Source: Actinomycetes bacterium
GTDB lineage: Bacteria > Actinomycetota > CALGFH01
Assembly: GCA_036000965.1 (NCBI GenBank)
Contig: DASYUT010000125.1
Location: forward strand, 1 to 39,237
Direction: 5' to 3'
Length of the DNA stretch: 39,237 nucleotides
Part shown: one piece after another, positions 1 to 7,678 of the stretch
Layout of the letters: each line of letters begins with the position of its first letter
How positions within the stretch are numbered: the first letter of the stretch is position 1
The notes under the pieces: generated by a model
Database searches by the model: none
What the model was told of the DNA's origin: nothing
The model's input: only the letters and a program-made list of their open reading frames with translations
Made by a program: the position numbers and the translations under genes

Positions 1-927
1 CCGCGTGATGCCGAGCGCTCGGCCGACCGGCGGCGCTCGGAACGACCCGCCCAGGACCGGCGTCCCAGCAGCCCGGCCCAAGGTCGCCCGGCCGCCGGGC
101 GCGGCGATGATCGCGAGGGCAGGCGGGGCGCCCGCCGCCCCATCCCCGGGCGCGGGGACCGTCCTGCCGCCGGGCGCGGGGACCGCCCTGCCGCCGGGCG
201 CGGGGACCGCCCGCCCGGTGGCCGGGGTGGGCGGTCCGGGGCGGCGCCGCCCCGGGCGACGGAGCCGGACGAGCCGGAGATGCCGGTCTCGGAGACGCTC
301 CCGGGTGAGGTGCTCGACGAGTTGCGGCAGACCGTGCGGCCCAACGCGTTCAACGACGCGGCGCACGCGCTCGCCGAGGCGGTGGTCGCCCTTGCCGACG
401 ACGACGGCCAGGCGGCCGTGCGCGCGGCCCGGTCGGCCAAGCGGGCCGCGCCCCGGTCGTCCGCCGCCCGCGAGGTCCTCGGCATGGCGCTGTACCGGAC
501 GGGGGAGTTCCGGGCCGCGCGGACCGAGCTGGCCGCCGCGCAGCGGATCTCGGGCGGTGTCGACCTGACCGCCGTGCTCGCCGACATCGAGCGGGCGCTC
601 GGCCGGCCCGAGCGGGCGATCGAGCTGTTCAAGACCGTCGACCGAGCGAGGATGGAGCCCGACACCGCGGCGGAGCTGCTGCTCGTGGCTGCGTCCGCCT
701 ATGGCGACCTGGGCCAGCCGGCCGCCGGCATGGCCCTGATCCGCCGGCACGCCCGCTGGCCGACCGAGCTGGCCGACCACCACCTGCGCCTCGCCTACGC
801 CGAGGGCGCGCTCGCCGAGCAGGCTGGCGACGCCGCCGTCGCCCGCAATGCGTTCGCCCGCGTGGTCCAGGCCGACCCGTCGTTCTTCGACGCGGCCGAC
901 CGGCTGGCCGCCCTCGAGGCCGGCTAA
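1..927 (+). CDS. TPR-repeat protein with Arg/Gly-rich N-terminal region, 5' end outside the window
   Basis: Frame 1 is open from the first base, so the gene probably begins left of the window; an internal ATG at 280 would give only the folded part (215 residues). The first ~93 visible residues are low-complexity, rich in Arg, Gly, Asp and Pro, with GRGDRP repeats. From about residue 105 the sequence is helical with TPR-like periodicity (A-x-x-x-L-x-x-A-L, for example around VLGMALYRTGEFRAA). From memory, Streptomyces and relatives carry a TPR protein with a long RRDDR/RGD-type N-terminus at this locus, which supports the longer reading. TPR repeats usually mediate protein-protein contacts; no enzymatic motif is seen. 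The partner is unknown. The stop is TAA at 925-927, followed by a convergent gap. Confidence 0.75.
   Translation, partial: PRDAERSADRRRSERPAQDRRPSSPAQGRPAAGRGDDREGRRGARRPIPGRGDRPAAGRGDRPAAGRGDRPPGGRGGRSGAAPPRATEPDEPEMPVSETLPGEVLDELRQTVRPNAFNDAAHALAEAVVALADDDGQAAVRAARSAKRAAPRSSAAREVLGMALYRTGEFRAARTELAAAQRISGGVDLTAVLADIERALGRPERAIELFKTVDRARMEPDTAAELLLVAASAYGDLGQPAAGMALIRRHARWPTELADHHLRLAYAEGALAEQAGDAAVARNAFARVVQADPSFFDAADRLAALEAG
147..218 (+). repeat. 24-nt tandem repeat, 3 copies, in the TPR gene
   Basis: The core CGGGCGCGGGGACCG recurs at 147, 171 and 195, a strict 24-base period. In frame 1 it encodes an eight-residue unit containing GRGDRP. The period is a multiple of three, so copy-number change keeps the frame. 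Confidence 0.85.
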
Positions 928-1087
928 GCAGGTCACCAGAAGTTCTGCCCGTAGCCCGGGCCAGCGACCAGGGCCTTCCCGCCAAGTTACGGACAGGACT
1001 GCTGAGCAGGTGCTTAGCTTCCATCTGGTCGATCAGCCGAGCAGCCCGACCATGGCACCGGCGCTGTTGGAGGTCGTGGGGGAGCGT

Positions 1088-1117
1088 GTTCTGGTGGACC
1101 CGCGGATCCACCAGAAC
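1088..1117. terminator. Hairpin between convergent genes, candidate bidirectional terminator
   Basis: A perfect 11-bp inverted repeat (GTTCTGGTGGA ... TCCACCAGAAC) with an 8-base loop lies between the convergent ends of the TPR gene (927) and the MBL gene (1221). There is no clear T tract, as is usual in actinobacterial terminators. The rest of the 928-1220 gap holds short direct repeats and no convincing gene. Confidence 0.5.
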
Positions 1118-1145
1118 GATGGCACCGGCCCTCCAGGCACGCAAC

Positions 1146-1187
1146 GCCAGGTGTGGCCTGGGACCGACGCCAGGTGGCCTGGGACCG
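1146..1187. repeat. Imperfect direct repeat in the convergent gap
   Basis: GCCAGGTGTGGCCTGGGACCG at 1146 recurs at 1169 with a 2-base deletion. A shorter match, ATGGCACCGGC, is shared by ~1052 and ~1119. It is one of many short duplications at gene boundaries in this window. Confidence 0.7.
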
Positions 1188-1220
1188 GTGGTGATGGGCA
1201 GCAGCGGCACGCCGCGCCGG

Positions 1221-2156
1221 TCAGGACGGCGAGCCGGCGTCCTGCTGCCTGAGCTTGATCCAGCGGGCCAGGCCGGCGGCGTTGGACTGGTAGGTGTTCA
1301 GCAGCTCGAGGCGGTCCGGGTCGGCCGCCTCGTGACCTTCCTCCCGCTCGAACCGCTCTCGCAGCGCGGCCTCGATGTGGTCGAGCTCGACACCGTGCTC
1401 GCGGGCGGCCGCCTCGGCGGTCTCGCACCAGCGGAGCAGCTTCTCCTCGGCCTCGGCCAGGCGGTCGGCCGGCGGGGTGATGGGCCCGAAGTGGGTGAGC
1501 ACCAGGTGCTCGGGCCTGCGCTCGGCGAAGGCGCGCAGGCTGGCCACGGCGAGGTCGCGGTCGAAGTCGGGCGGCGGCGTGGCGGGGCGGAGCACCCCGG
1601 TCGACGGCAGCAGGGTGCCGACTCCGTCGCCGGCGAACAACGCCCCGAGGTCGGGCTCGAACACCGCGACGTGGTGCTTGGCGTGACCGGGGGCGTGGAT
1701 GATCTCGAGCCGGCGCCCACCAAGGTCGAGCGTGTCGCCGTCCTCGGCCGCCTTGATGCGGCCGGCCTCGACCGGGGTGAGGCCGCCGTAGACGGTGTCC
1801 ATCAGCGGCCCGAAGACCCTGGCCGAGCTGGCCAGCAGGCGCTCCGGGTCGACGAGGTGCCTCGCCCCGGCCGGGTGGACCACGACCGTGGCGTTGGGAA
1901 AGGTCCGCACGAGGTCGCCCGCGCCGCCGGCGTGGTCGAGGTGGACGTGGGTGACCACGATCCAGGCGAGGTCGTCGGGGGAGAGCCCGGCCCGGGCCAC
2001 GCCCTCGGCGATCGCGCCGGCCACCCTGGCCGGGCCCGTCTCGATCAGCGCCGGCCGCTCTGCACGCACCAGGAAGCCGGCGGTGATCTCCGACTGGCCC
2101 CCCATGTGGGTGTCGATGCCGGTCACGCCGGCGGGCAGGGCGTCCAGCACGCTCAC
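1221..2156 (-). CDS. MBL-fold metallo-hydrolase
   Basis: 311 residues starting at GTG 2156, with a GAGGAGG ribosome-binding site just upstream. The metal-binding HxHxDH motif is intact as THVHLDHAGG (H70, H72, D74, H75). Later ligands fit H157 or H160 in APGHAKHH, D176 in FAGDG and H221 in LTHFGP, so a two-metal site is likely. The C-terminal ~80 residues are helical, with many charged residues. The fold hydrolyses thioesters, lactones, phosphoesters or beta-lactams; the substrate cannot be read here. It lies downstream of the DUF1015 gene on the same strand, separated by a repeat-filled spacer, and may be cotranscribed with it. It is likely cytoplasmic, as no signal peptide is seen. Confidence 0.88.
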   Translation of the reverse strand: MSVLDALPAGVTGIDTHMGGQSEITAGFLVRAERPALIETGPARVAGAIAEGVARAGLSPDDLAWIVVTHVHLDHAGGAGDLVRTFPNATVVVHPAGARHLVDPERLLASSARVFGPLMDTVYGGLTPVEAGRIKAAEDGDTLDLGGRRLEIIHAPGHAKHHVAVFEPDLGALFAGDGVGTLLPSTGVLRPATPPPDFDRDLAVASLRAFAERRPEHLVLTHFGPITPPADRLAEAEEKLLRWCETAEAAAREHGVELDHIEAALRERFEREEGHEAADPDRLELLNTYQSNAAGLARWIKLRQQDAGSPS

Positions 2157-2224
2157 GGGCGGCCTCCTCGTCTCGGTCCAGAGTCGGCGCGAGTCTACCC
2201 GCGACCAGGCCGGCCATGGCGGTC

Positions 2225-2343
2225 GGTGCTGGGCGCAGTCGGTGCCGCCCGGTGCTGGGCGCGGCCGTCAGCTCCTTCTGGGCGCAGCCGGTGCCGCCCG
2301 GTGCTGGGCGCGGCCGGTGCCGCCCGGTGCTGGGCGCGGGGCC
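2225..2343. repeat. 26-nt GC-rich tandem repeat between DUF1015 and MBL genes
   Basis: GGTGCTGGGCGCGGCCGGTG-type units (about 26 bases) occur at 2225, 2251 (degenerate), ~2278 (partial), 2300 and 2326. The array ends at the stop codon of the DUF1015 gene (minus strand). The rest of the 2157-2342 spacer holds only the MBL ribosome-binding site. Confidence 0.8.
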
Positions 2344-3626
2344 TACGCCGTGCCGTGGGCCACCGCGGGCGTGGCGGGGTCGAGGGGTCGTAGGACCAGG
2401 CCGTCGCGGGGCTTGGGCAGGAACGAGGTGGTCTTCTGGGGAAGCGTGCCGCCAGCCCGCGCGATCCCGACCACCTGCTCGAACGAGGCGGCGCGGAGCA
2501 CCACGACGCTGGCCGGCCCGATCTCGTCGACCCGCCTGACCGCCCGGGCCAGGTCGGCCTCGTAGCCGACCCGGGCCTCGAAGTCGGTCACCCCGAGACG
2601 CTTGGCCAGGACCGGGCCGTGCAGGACCTCGACGTCGAGCGGGGCCCGGTCGAGCCCGGTCTCGAGTGCCATGGAGGCGGGGTCGCGGGCGACGAGCAGG
2701 CGGCTCCGCCCGCCGCCGTACAGGCCGAAGGCGACCACCGGCAGGGGCAGCGCGGCCAGGGCCGCCTCGAGCTCCTCGACCCCACTGGACTCCCGGGCCT
2801 CGAAGTCGTCGGCCAGGGCGCCGAGCACGGCGGAGGCGGGAAGGTCGGCCAGCAGCCGGTGCACGGGCAGGATGGAGGGGCCGTGCTGGTCGGCGTCGAC
2901 CAGGAACATCAGCACCTCGTCCCAGGGCGCCGGGCGGCCGTGCGGCGCGGCCACGCGCCTGGCGTCCCGGTAGCGGAGCGAGGCCTGGTAGCGGTGGTGG
3001 CCGTCGGCGATCAGCACCTGCTGGCCCGCGAGCTGCTCGCGCCACGCTGCGATCCGGCCCGGGTCTGTCACCGGCCACAGCCGGTGCTCCACCCCGGTCT
3101 CGTCGACGCACTCGACCGCCGGACGCCATGTGATGAGGTCGTCGAGCACCGCGGCGGCCCGGCCGCCGCCGGCGTAGACGCCGAACAGGGGCGACAGGTT
3201 GGCCCTGGTCACCTCGAGCAGGCGCAGCCGGTCCTCGACCGGGCCGGCCATGGTCCGCTCGTGGGGCAGGACGGCGGTACCCGAGTCGTCGAGGGTGACG
3301 GTGGCGAGCACGCCGCGCTGCACTCGCCGCTCGGCCCGCACGAGGTAGGCCTCCTCGTACAGGTAGAGCGCGGGCGCAGGGTCGAGCAGCAGGGCGCCCT
3401 CGTCCCGCCAGGCGTCGAGCAGCCGGGGGACGTGGTCGTAGCGGGCGGGGTCGTCGCGGGCGCCCCGCGCCAAGGTCAGGCGGACCACGTTGTACGGGCT
3501 CCTGGCCTCGTAAGCGCCTCTCGCGTCGGGCGGGACCATGTCGTAGGGAGGGGCCGTCACCGCCCCGTGGTCGCCGACCACGGCCGGGTCGAAGCGGAGG
3601 CCCCGGAAGGGGGCGGCGGCTACCAT
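2343..3626 (-). CDS. DUF1015 family protein
   Basis: 427 residues from ATG 3626. The frame is open further upstream, but the family's usual beginning (short hydrophobic stretch, then PFRGLRFDP and APPYDM) fits this ATG. The family hallmark DGHHRY is at residues 208-213 within IADGHHRYQASLRYR, and a conserved PHERT is near 121-125. Length is typical of the COG4198/DUF1015 family. I do not know a firmly established function for this subgroup. It is divergently oriented to the TPR/HAD pair across a ~186-base spacer and heads a possible two-gene unit with the MBL hydrolase. It is cytoplasmic, with no membrane segments. The ribosome-binding site is weak. Confidence 0.82.
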   Translation of the reverse strand: MVAAAPFRGLRFDPAVVGDHGAVTAPPYDMVPPDARGAYEARSPYNVVRLTLARGARDDPARYDHVPRLLDAWRDEGALLLDPAPALYLYEEAYLVRAERRVQRGVLATVTLDDSGTAVLPHERTMAGPVEDRLRLLEVTRANLSPLFGVYAGGGRAAAVLDDLITWRPAVECVDETGVEHRLWPVTDPGRIAAWREQLAGQQVLIADGHHRYQASLRYRDARRVAAPHGRPAPWDEVLMFLVDADQHGPSILPVHRLLADLPASAVLGALADDFEARESSGVEELEAALAALPLPVVAFGLYGGGRSRLLVARDPASMALETGLDRAPLDVEVLHGPVLAKRLGVTDFEARVGYEADLARAVRRVDEIGPASVVVLRAASFEQVVGIARAGGTLPQKTTSFLPKPRDGLVLRPLDPATPAVAHGTA

Positions 3627-3659
3627 GTCGCCGTGGGCAGGTGGGCGGTCATGGCCTTC

Positions 3660-3665
3660 GTTGTA
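3660..3665 (-). promoter_or_regulatory. Candidate extended -10 element for the DUF1015 gene
   Basis: On the minus strand TGCTACAAC reads as an extended -10 (TGn-TACAAC) about 34 bases before the DUF1015 ATG. No clear -35 is seen. Confidence 0.25.
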
Positions 3666-3812
3666 GCAAGCTCGGTCGGCCCCCCGCCAGGTGGGGCACG
3701 CTGGCCGGTGTACCGTTGTCCGGGTATCCCCCCATCCGAGCGGTCGGCGTCCCGTGCTCCCGGCGGGCCGGCGGGACGGGTGGGGGCCGTCCCGCGCTTG
3801 GAGGTGATCGCC

Positions 3813-4202
3813 GTGGAAGCCGACGCCTACGAGCTGTTTCGCGCCGGCACCGAGCTGCTCGCCGGGCACAACCCGCACCAGGCCGCGACCGTGCTGGAGC
3901 GGGCCCGCAAGCTGGCCCCGGAACAGGCCTCGGTGAGCGAGGCGCTGGGGCGGGCGTACTACGAGGCCGGCCGCCCCAGCGACGCCCGGGCCGCGTTCGC
4001 CAAGGTGCTCGAGATCGACCCGACCAACGACTACGCCCACTTCGGCCTGGCCCTGTGCCTGTCCCGGGTGGGCGAGCGCGCGCTCGCTGCCGGGCATCTG
4101 CGGCTCGCGCTGGCCATGCGGCCGGGGGTGGCCGCCTACGAGGAGGCGCTCGCCCGGGTCGAGCGGGCCGCGCCCCCCGGGGACAGCGGACGCCGTGGCT
4201 GA
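3813..4202 (+). CDS. Small TPR protein upstream of the HAD-GNAT phosphatase
   Basis: 129 residues from GTG 3813. The start is chosen because TGGAGGTGATC (from 3799), a near-perfect anti-16S match, lies 8 bases upstream. The sequence holds about three TPR motifs: AYELFRAGTELLAGHNPHQA, the stretch around ALGRAYYEAGRPSDARAAF (an excellent TPR consensus), and AHFGLALCLSRVGERALAAG. It occupies the position of Rv1691 in M. tuberculosis. Its stop overlaps the next gene's GTG by 8 bases, so the two are probably translationally coupled and may act together. It is probably a scaffold or adaptor; no catalytic residues are visible. Confidence 0.82.
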   Translation: MEADAYELFRAGTELLAGHNPHQAATVLERARKLAPEQASVSEALGRAYYEAGRPSDARAAFAKVLEIDPTNDYAHFGLALCLSRVGERALAAGHLRLALAMRPGVAAYEEALARVERAAPPGDSGRRG

Positions 4203-5430
4203 CCCCGGGCCGCTCGCCGGGCGGTACCGGGCTGTCGTGTGCGACCTGGACGGCGTCGTCTACCTCCGCGACCAGGTGATCCCGGGGGCGCCGGAGGGGC
4301 TGCGGGGCGTCCGCGACCTCGGGGTCGCGGTGGCGTTCGTGACCAACAACTCCTACCGGCCGCCCGAGGAGGTGGCCGCCAAGCTGCAAGGGCTCGGGGT
4401 CCGGGCCGCGGCCGAGGAGGTGCTCACCTCGTCCCAGGCCGTGGTCCACCTGCTCGGCGGCAAGGCCGCGCTGGCCGGCGTGAAGGCGCTGGTGGTCGGT
4501 GGCCCCGGGCTGCGCCGAGCCCTCGAGGAGGCCGGCGCCGACATAGTCGAGCCGCCGGCCTGGCGGGAGGCACAGCTGGTCGTGGCCGGCATCGACCCGG
4601 AGGTCACCTACGCGAGGCTCGCCGCCGCCTGCCTCGCCATCCAGGGCGGGGCCCGGTTCGTGGGCAGCAACCCCGACACCACCCTGCCCACCCCGGAGGG
4701 GTCGGTCCCCGGCAACGGGGCGTTCCTGGCCCTGCTCACCACGGCCACCGGCGTCCGTCCCGAGGTGGCAGGCAAGCCCGAGCCGGCCCTGTTCGAGACC
4801 GCGGCGGCCGCGATCGGCGGCGGCCCGTTCCTGATGGTGGGGGACCGGGCCGACACCGACCTGGAGGGTGCCGCCGGGGTCGGCTGGGACACCGCCCTGG
4901 TGCTCACCGGGGTGGTGCGCCCGGCCGGCCTGCTCGACCTGCCGTCCGCGCCGGACCACCTGCTCGCCGACCTCAGGGGCCTGCTGGCGCCGCCCGGACC
5001 GTGCGTGCGCGAGGCGGTCCCAGCCGAGGCCGAAGCGGTCGCGGCCCTGCTCCGCGAGGCCAGCCTGTCCGGCGAGCAGGCGCCGAGCCGCATCCGCTCG
5101 ACCCTGGTCGCCGTCGACGGGCAGCGGGTGGTCGGCACGCTGGCCTGGAACCGGCACGGCGACGAGGCCCTGCTGCGCGGCATCGCGGTCGCCAGCGACT
5201 ACCAGGGGCGCCTGGTCGGCACCCGCCTGGTGCTGGCCGCCTGCCTCAGGCTGCGCGCCGCCGGGGTCCGCCGCGTCGGCGTCCTGGCCGCCAAGGGTGC
5301 CGGGTTCTTCGCCCGCCTCGGGTTCCGTGAGGTGGCCCACGCCGACCTGCCGGCCCCGGCGGCCCTGCTCGCCAACGCCGCCGGTCCGGCCACGCCCCTG
5401 CTGCGCGAGCTCCCGGCGGCTCAGGCGTAG
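4195..5430 (+). CDS. HAD phosphatase fused to a GNAT domain (Rv1692-like glycerol-3-phosphate phosphatase)
   Basis: 411 residues from GTG 4195. The N-terminal ~255 residues are a NagD-type HAD phosphatase: motif I VVCDLDGVVYL (D17, D19), motif II FVTNNS (T50), the Lys of GKPEP near 200 and motif IV VGDRADTDLEG near 225. The C-terminal ~150 residues look like a GNAT acetyltransferase: LRGIAVASDYQGRLVGTRLV resembles the acetyl-CoA-binding motif A, followed by GAGFFARLGFREV. M. tuberculosis Rv1692, at the same locus, is a glycerol-3-phosphate phosphatase involved in polar-head recycling and also carries a GNAT-like region; the assignment rests on that synteny and the motifs. Whether the GNAT part is active is unknown. 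The 3' end overlaps the convergent rhomboid gene by 10 bases. Confidence 0.85.
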   Translation: MADPGPLAGRYRAVVCDLDGVVYLRDQVIPGAPEGLRGVRDLGVAVAFVTNNSYRPPEEVAAKLQGLGVRAAAEEVLTSSQAVVHLLGGKAALAGVKALVVGGPGLRRALEEAGADIVEPPAWREAQLVVAGIDPEVTYARLAAACLAIQGGARFVGSNPDTTLPTPEGSVPGNGAFLALLTTATGVRPEVAGKPEPALFETAAAAIGGGPFLMVGDRADTDLEGAAGVGWDTALVLTGVVRPAGLLDLPSAPDHLLADLRGLLAPPGPCVREAVPAEAEAVAALLREASLSGEQAPSRIRSTLVAVDGQRVVGTLAWNRHGDEALLRGIAVASDYQGRLVGTRLVLAACLRLRAAGVRRVGVLAAKGAGFFARLGFREVAHADLPAPAALLANAAGPATPLLRELPAAQA

Positions 5431-6230
5431 CGGTCCCAACGCGCCTGTTGCGGCGGCGGCGGCGGGCGGCGGGCCGGGCTGAGCCCGCCGAGGAGGATCA
5501 CCCCGACGATGCCGGCGACGAAGCCGGCCACGTGGGCGAAGTAGGCGACGCTGGAGCCCGCGCCCATGCCGCCGCCCTGGAAGTACAGCCACTGCAGTAC
5601 GAACCAGGACCCGAGCACGACCCAGGCCGGCAGCCGGATCGGCAGGAACAGCAGGAACGGCACCAGGCTGGTGACGCGCGCCCGCGGGAAGAGCACCAGG
5701 TAGGCGCCGAGTACCCCGGCCACCGCGCCCGACGCGCCGACCAGCGTGTCGGTGCTGTTGGGATTGGTGAGCGCGAACCCGTAGGCGGCCACGTAGCCGC
5801 AGGCGAGATAGAACAGCAGGTAGCGGATGTGGCCGAGGCGGTCCTCGACGTTGTTGCCGAACACGAACAGGAACAGCATGTTGCCGAGCAGGTGGAGCCA
5901 GCCGCCGTGCAGGAACATGGACGACAGCACCGACAGGAACGGGATCTTCCGGTAGTCGGGCCGGACTGGCCGGCATGCGTTCGGCCCGGCTGGGGGCCCG
6001 GCGGTGACGGGGAGCGGCTCGTTGGTGGTGAGCTCGCGCGGGATCGCGGCGTACTTGCGGAAAAACGCGATCTGGCGGCACTCGGCGACCGCGCTGCCCT
6101 GGTCGCCCGAGACCGCGAAGCCGACCGGCTCGAGCAGGAACACGACCACGTTGATCGCGATCAGGACGTAGGTCACCACGGCCGGGCGCCGGGTCGGGTT
6201 CTGGTCGTGGATCGGGATGAGGGAGATCAT
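5421..6230 (-). CDS. Rhomboid family intramembrane serine protease
   Basis: 269 residues from ATG 6228-6230. The catalytic pair is visible: Ser167 in GASGAVAG and His233 in FAHVAGF. The oxyanion-side motif HGGWLHLLGNM (residues 108-118, N117) is also present. Six or so hydrophobic segments include residues 19-34, 100-125, 135-155, 163-182, 190-215 and 230-250. A loop of about 60 residues between the first and second segments contains two Cys. Rhomboids cleave transmembrane substrates within the membrane; the target is unknown. It is convergent with the HAD-GNAT gene (10-base overlap) and lies downstream of the SCP2 gene on the same strand. The Pro-rich C-terminus is probably cytoplasmic. Confidence 0.92.
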   Translation of the reverse strand: MISLIPIHDQNPTRRPAVVTYVLIAINVVVFLLEPVGFAVSGDQGSAVAECRQIAFFRKYAAIPRELTTNEPLPVTAGPPAGPNACRPVRPDYRKIPFLSVLSSMFLHGGWLHLLGNMLFLFVFGNNVEDRLGHIRYLLFYLACGYVAAYGFALTNPNSTDTLVGASGAVAGVLGAYLVLFPRARVTSLVPFLLFLPIRLPAWVVLGSWFVLQWLYFQGGGMGAGSSVAYFAHVAGFVAGIVGVILLGGLSPARRPPPPPQQARWDRYA

Positions 6231-6266
6231 CGGCGCGTCCTCCCCGGCCGCTGGCCGGCCGCCGGC

Positions 6267-6608
6267 CTACAGCAAGGCCCGCAGCCGCAGCATGTCCATG
6301 ATGCTCGCATCGACCTTCACCTTTCCCGAGGTGAACGCGGACAGGAACGACAGCCGCCCCTCGATCAGGTCGACCAGGTCGTCGGAGCCGACGTGCAGGA
6401 TGATGTCGGTGCGGTCGCCCGGCGGGGTCTCGCCCGGCGGTGAGACGTGGCCGTCCTCGATCACCGAGTACCACGACGTGTCCAGGTCGGTGATCGAGCA
6501 GCGAAGCACCTTGCGGGAGGGGATCGCCGCCCGCACGCCGCCGCGGTTCTCGTCCAGGCGGGCGAGCAACGCCCCGAGTTGCTTCTCGACCTCGGCCTTG
6601 CTCGCCAC
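6267..6608 (-). CDS. SCP2 sterol-carrier-like domain protein
   Basis: 113 residues from GTG 6608, which has AGGAGGG just upstream; an alternative TTG at 6626 would add six residues but swallow that ribosome-binding site. The pattern resembles the SCP2 fold: a charged N-terminal helix, a central beta-rich part with WYSVIEDGHV, DIILHVGSDDLVDLIEGRLSFLSAFTSGKVKVDA and a final helix. The motif F-x-x-G-K-V-K-V-x-A is typical of SCP2 proteins. Such proteins bind hydrophobic ligands such as fatty acyl chains. It is small, single-domain and cytoplasmic, and is followed 36 bases later by the rhomboid gene, probably as one transcript. The ligand is unknown. Confidence 0.75.
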   Translation of the reverse strand: MASKAEVEKQLGALLARLDENRGGVRAAIPSRKVLRCSITDLDTSWYSVIEDGHVSPPGETPPGDRTDIILHVGSDDLVDLIEGRLSFLSAFTSGKVKVDASIMDMLRLRALL

Positions 6609-6722
6609 GGACCCTCCTCGCGCCAACTCCCGGCCCTTGGAGGCTCCCAGGAGTGAACGGGTTTTACCACACCGACCCTCCCCAAGCCCCTGCGCGCGTC
6701 TTCCTCTGCCGGCGCGCGTTGC

Positions 6723-6728
6723 TAGAAT
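6723..6728 (+). promoter_or_regulatory. Candidate -10 (TAGAAT) for the phasin-like gene
   Basis: TAGAAT lies 45 bases before the ATG at 6773, in an AT-richer patch between divergent genes. No good -35 is visible. Confidence 0.35.
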
Positions 6729-6772
6729 CCGGGCTGGTAGATGCGGTCGGACGGGGTTCGGAGGTGTCCCAG

Positions 6773-7432
6773 ATGGCGAGCGGGAGAGAGCAGTACTTGC
6801 AGGCGCTGGCCAGCTTGACCGAGATGACCAAGACGCAGGCCGAGCGGGTCGCGGCCCGGCTGGCCAGGCAGGGCGAGCTGCAGTCGGGGCAGGTCAGCCG
6901 GGTCGCCGAGGACCTCCTGCGGCGCACGCAGAAGAACCGCGAGACGGTCAGCCGGCTGGTCCAGCGCGAGGTCAAGCGGCAGCTCGGCGCGCTCGGCATC
7001 GCCACCCGCGACGAGGTCGCCCGACTGCAGCAGCGCATCCGCGCGCTCGAGCAGGAGCTGGCCCGGGCCGACGCCACCCGGGCCAAGGCAGGCGGGTCGG
7101 GAACCGCTCGCGGGACCGGGTCGCGGACCTCGACCTCGGCGCGGACAGCTACGGAGGCGGCCGCCAAGACCACGGCGGCCAAGCCGACTTCCACGGGCTC
7201 GGCGGCCAGGGCCAAGACTACGACCCGGACTGGCGGCGCCAGCACCCGGTCCTCGGCGACCGGCGGGCGCGGCACCACCAGGCGCTCCGCCCGCACGGCC
7301 AAGCCAACCCCGGCCCAGGGCGCCGACAAGGCCGAGAGCGCCGACAAGGCCGAGAGCACCGACAAGGCCGAGAGCACCGACAAGGCCGAGAGCACCGACA
7401 CGGCCGGCGGCGAGGCGCCCAGCCAGAGCTGA
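6773..7432 (+). CDS. Phasin-like coiled-coil protein with Lys/Ala/Thr-rich tail
   Basis: 219 residues from ATG 6773, with GGAGGTG at 6760-6766. Residues 1-100 form a long amphipathic helix or coiled coil (QYLQALASLTEMTKTQAERV, then RRTQKNRETVSRLVQREVKR, ending in a heptad-like RIRALEQELARAD). This resembles the phasin / polyhydroxyalkanoate-regulator type found in actinobacteria. Residues 105-219 are low-complexity Ala/Thr/Lys/Arg, likely disordered and mostly basic, ending in four (A/T)DKAES hexapeptides. A nucleic-acid-binding role is also possible given the basic tail. No catalytic motif is seen. Its stop region is part of a 23-nt tandem repeat. The family assignment is moderate. Confidence 0.65.
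   Translation: MASGREQYLQALASLTEMTKTQAERVAARLARQGELQSGQVSRVAEDLLRRTQKNRETVSRLVQREVKRQLGALGIATRDEVARLQQRIRALEQELARADATRAKAGGSGTARGTGSRTSTSARTATEAAAKTTAAKPTSTGSAARAKTTTRTGGASTRSSATGGRGTTRRSARTAKPTPAQGADKAESADKAESTDKAESTDKAESTDTAGGEAPSQS
7322..7393 (+). repeat. 18-nt tandem repeat, 4 copies, coding (A/T)DKAES
   Basis: Units of (G/A)CCGACAAGGCCGAGAGC repeat four times in frame at the C-terminus of the phasin-like protein. A degenerate fifth unit precedes the stop. Confidence 0.9.
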
Positions 7433-7479
7433 CGACCGCGCCTAGCCAGAGCTGACCGGCCCGCCCAGCCGGAGCTGAC
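7416..7479 (+). repeat. 23-nt repeat carrying the stop codon in triplicate
   Basis: GCCCAGCCAGAGCTGAC at ~7417 recurs at ~7440 and ~7463 with one or two changes. The first copy holds the true stop (TGA 7430-7432); the next two repeat the last codons and stop outside the gene. A duplication of the gene's 3' end explains this best. Confidence 0.85.
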
Positions 7480-7591
7480 AGCCGCTCAGCTCCCGCCAAC
7501 CGTCGGCCAGGAACCGTCGACGCCGGACCGGATGCGGCGGCTGTGGGGCCGGCCGGCGTTCGCCGGCCGCCAGCCGGAACCACCGGCCTCC

Positions 7592-7628
7592 TATACTCGT
7601 ACTCGACTACTCGTATCTCGTACTCGAC
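7592..7628 (+). promoter_or_regulatory. TACTCG cluster with a TATACT element upstream of the small-ORF/tlyA unit
   Basis: TACTCG occurs at 7594, 7600, 7608 and 7621, and CTCGTACTCGAC is repeated at 7596 and 7617. TATACT at 7592-7597 could be a -10. The cluster lies 50-85 bases before GTG 7679 in otherwise GC-rich sequence. It could be an operator or a promoter with an unusual leader; no -35 was found. Nothing else was seen in the 7480-7590 spacer. Confidence 0.3.
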
Positions 7629-7678
7629 ATGCGGGTCTCGCCCGCCGCAGCCGACGCCCGAGACCCGAGGAGGTGCCC

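Noticed and set aside
1033-3129. 698-residue minus-strand ORF
   Set aside because: Shadow frame of the MBL and DUF1015 genes; Arg/Pro/Gly-rich with no motif and crossing the repeat spacer.
3649-6474. 941-residue minus-strand ORF
   Set aside because: Shadow of the TPR, HAD-GNAT, rhomboid and SCP2 genes; all of these have clear motifs in other frames.
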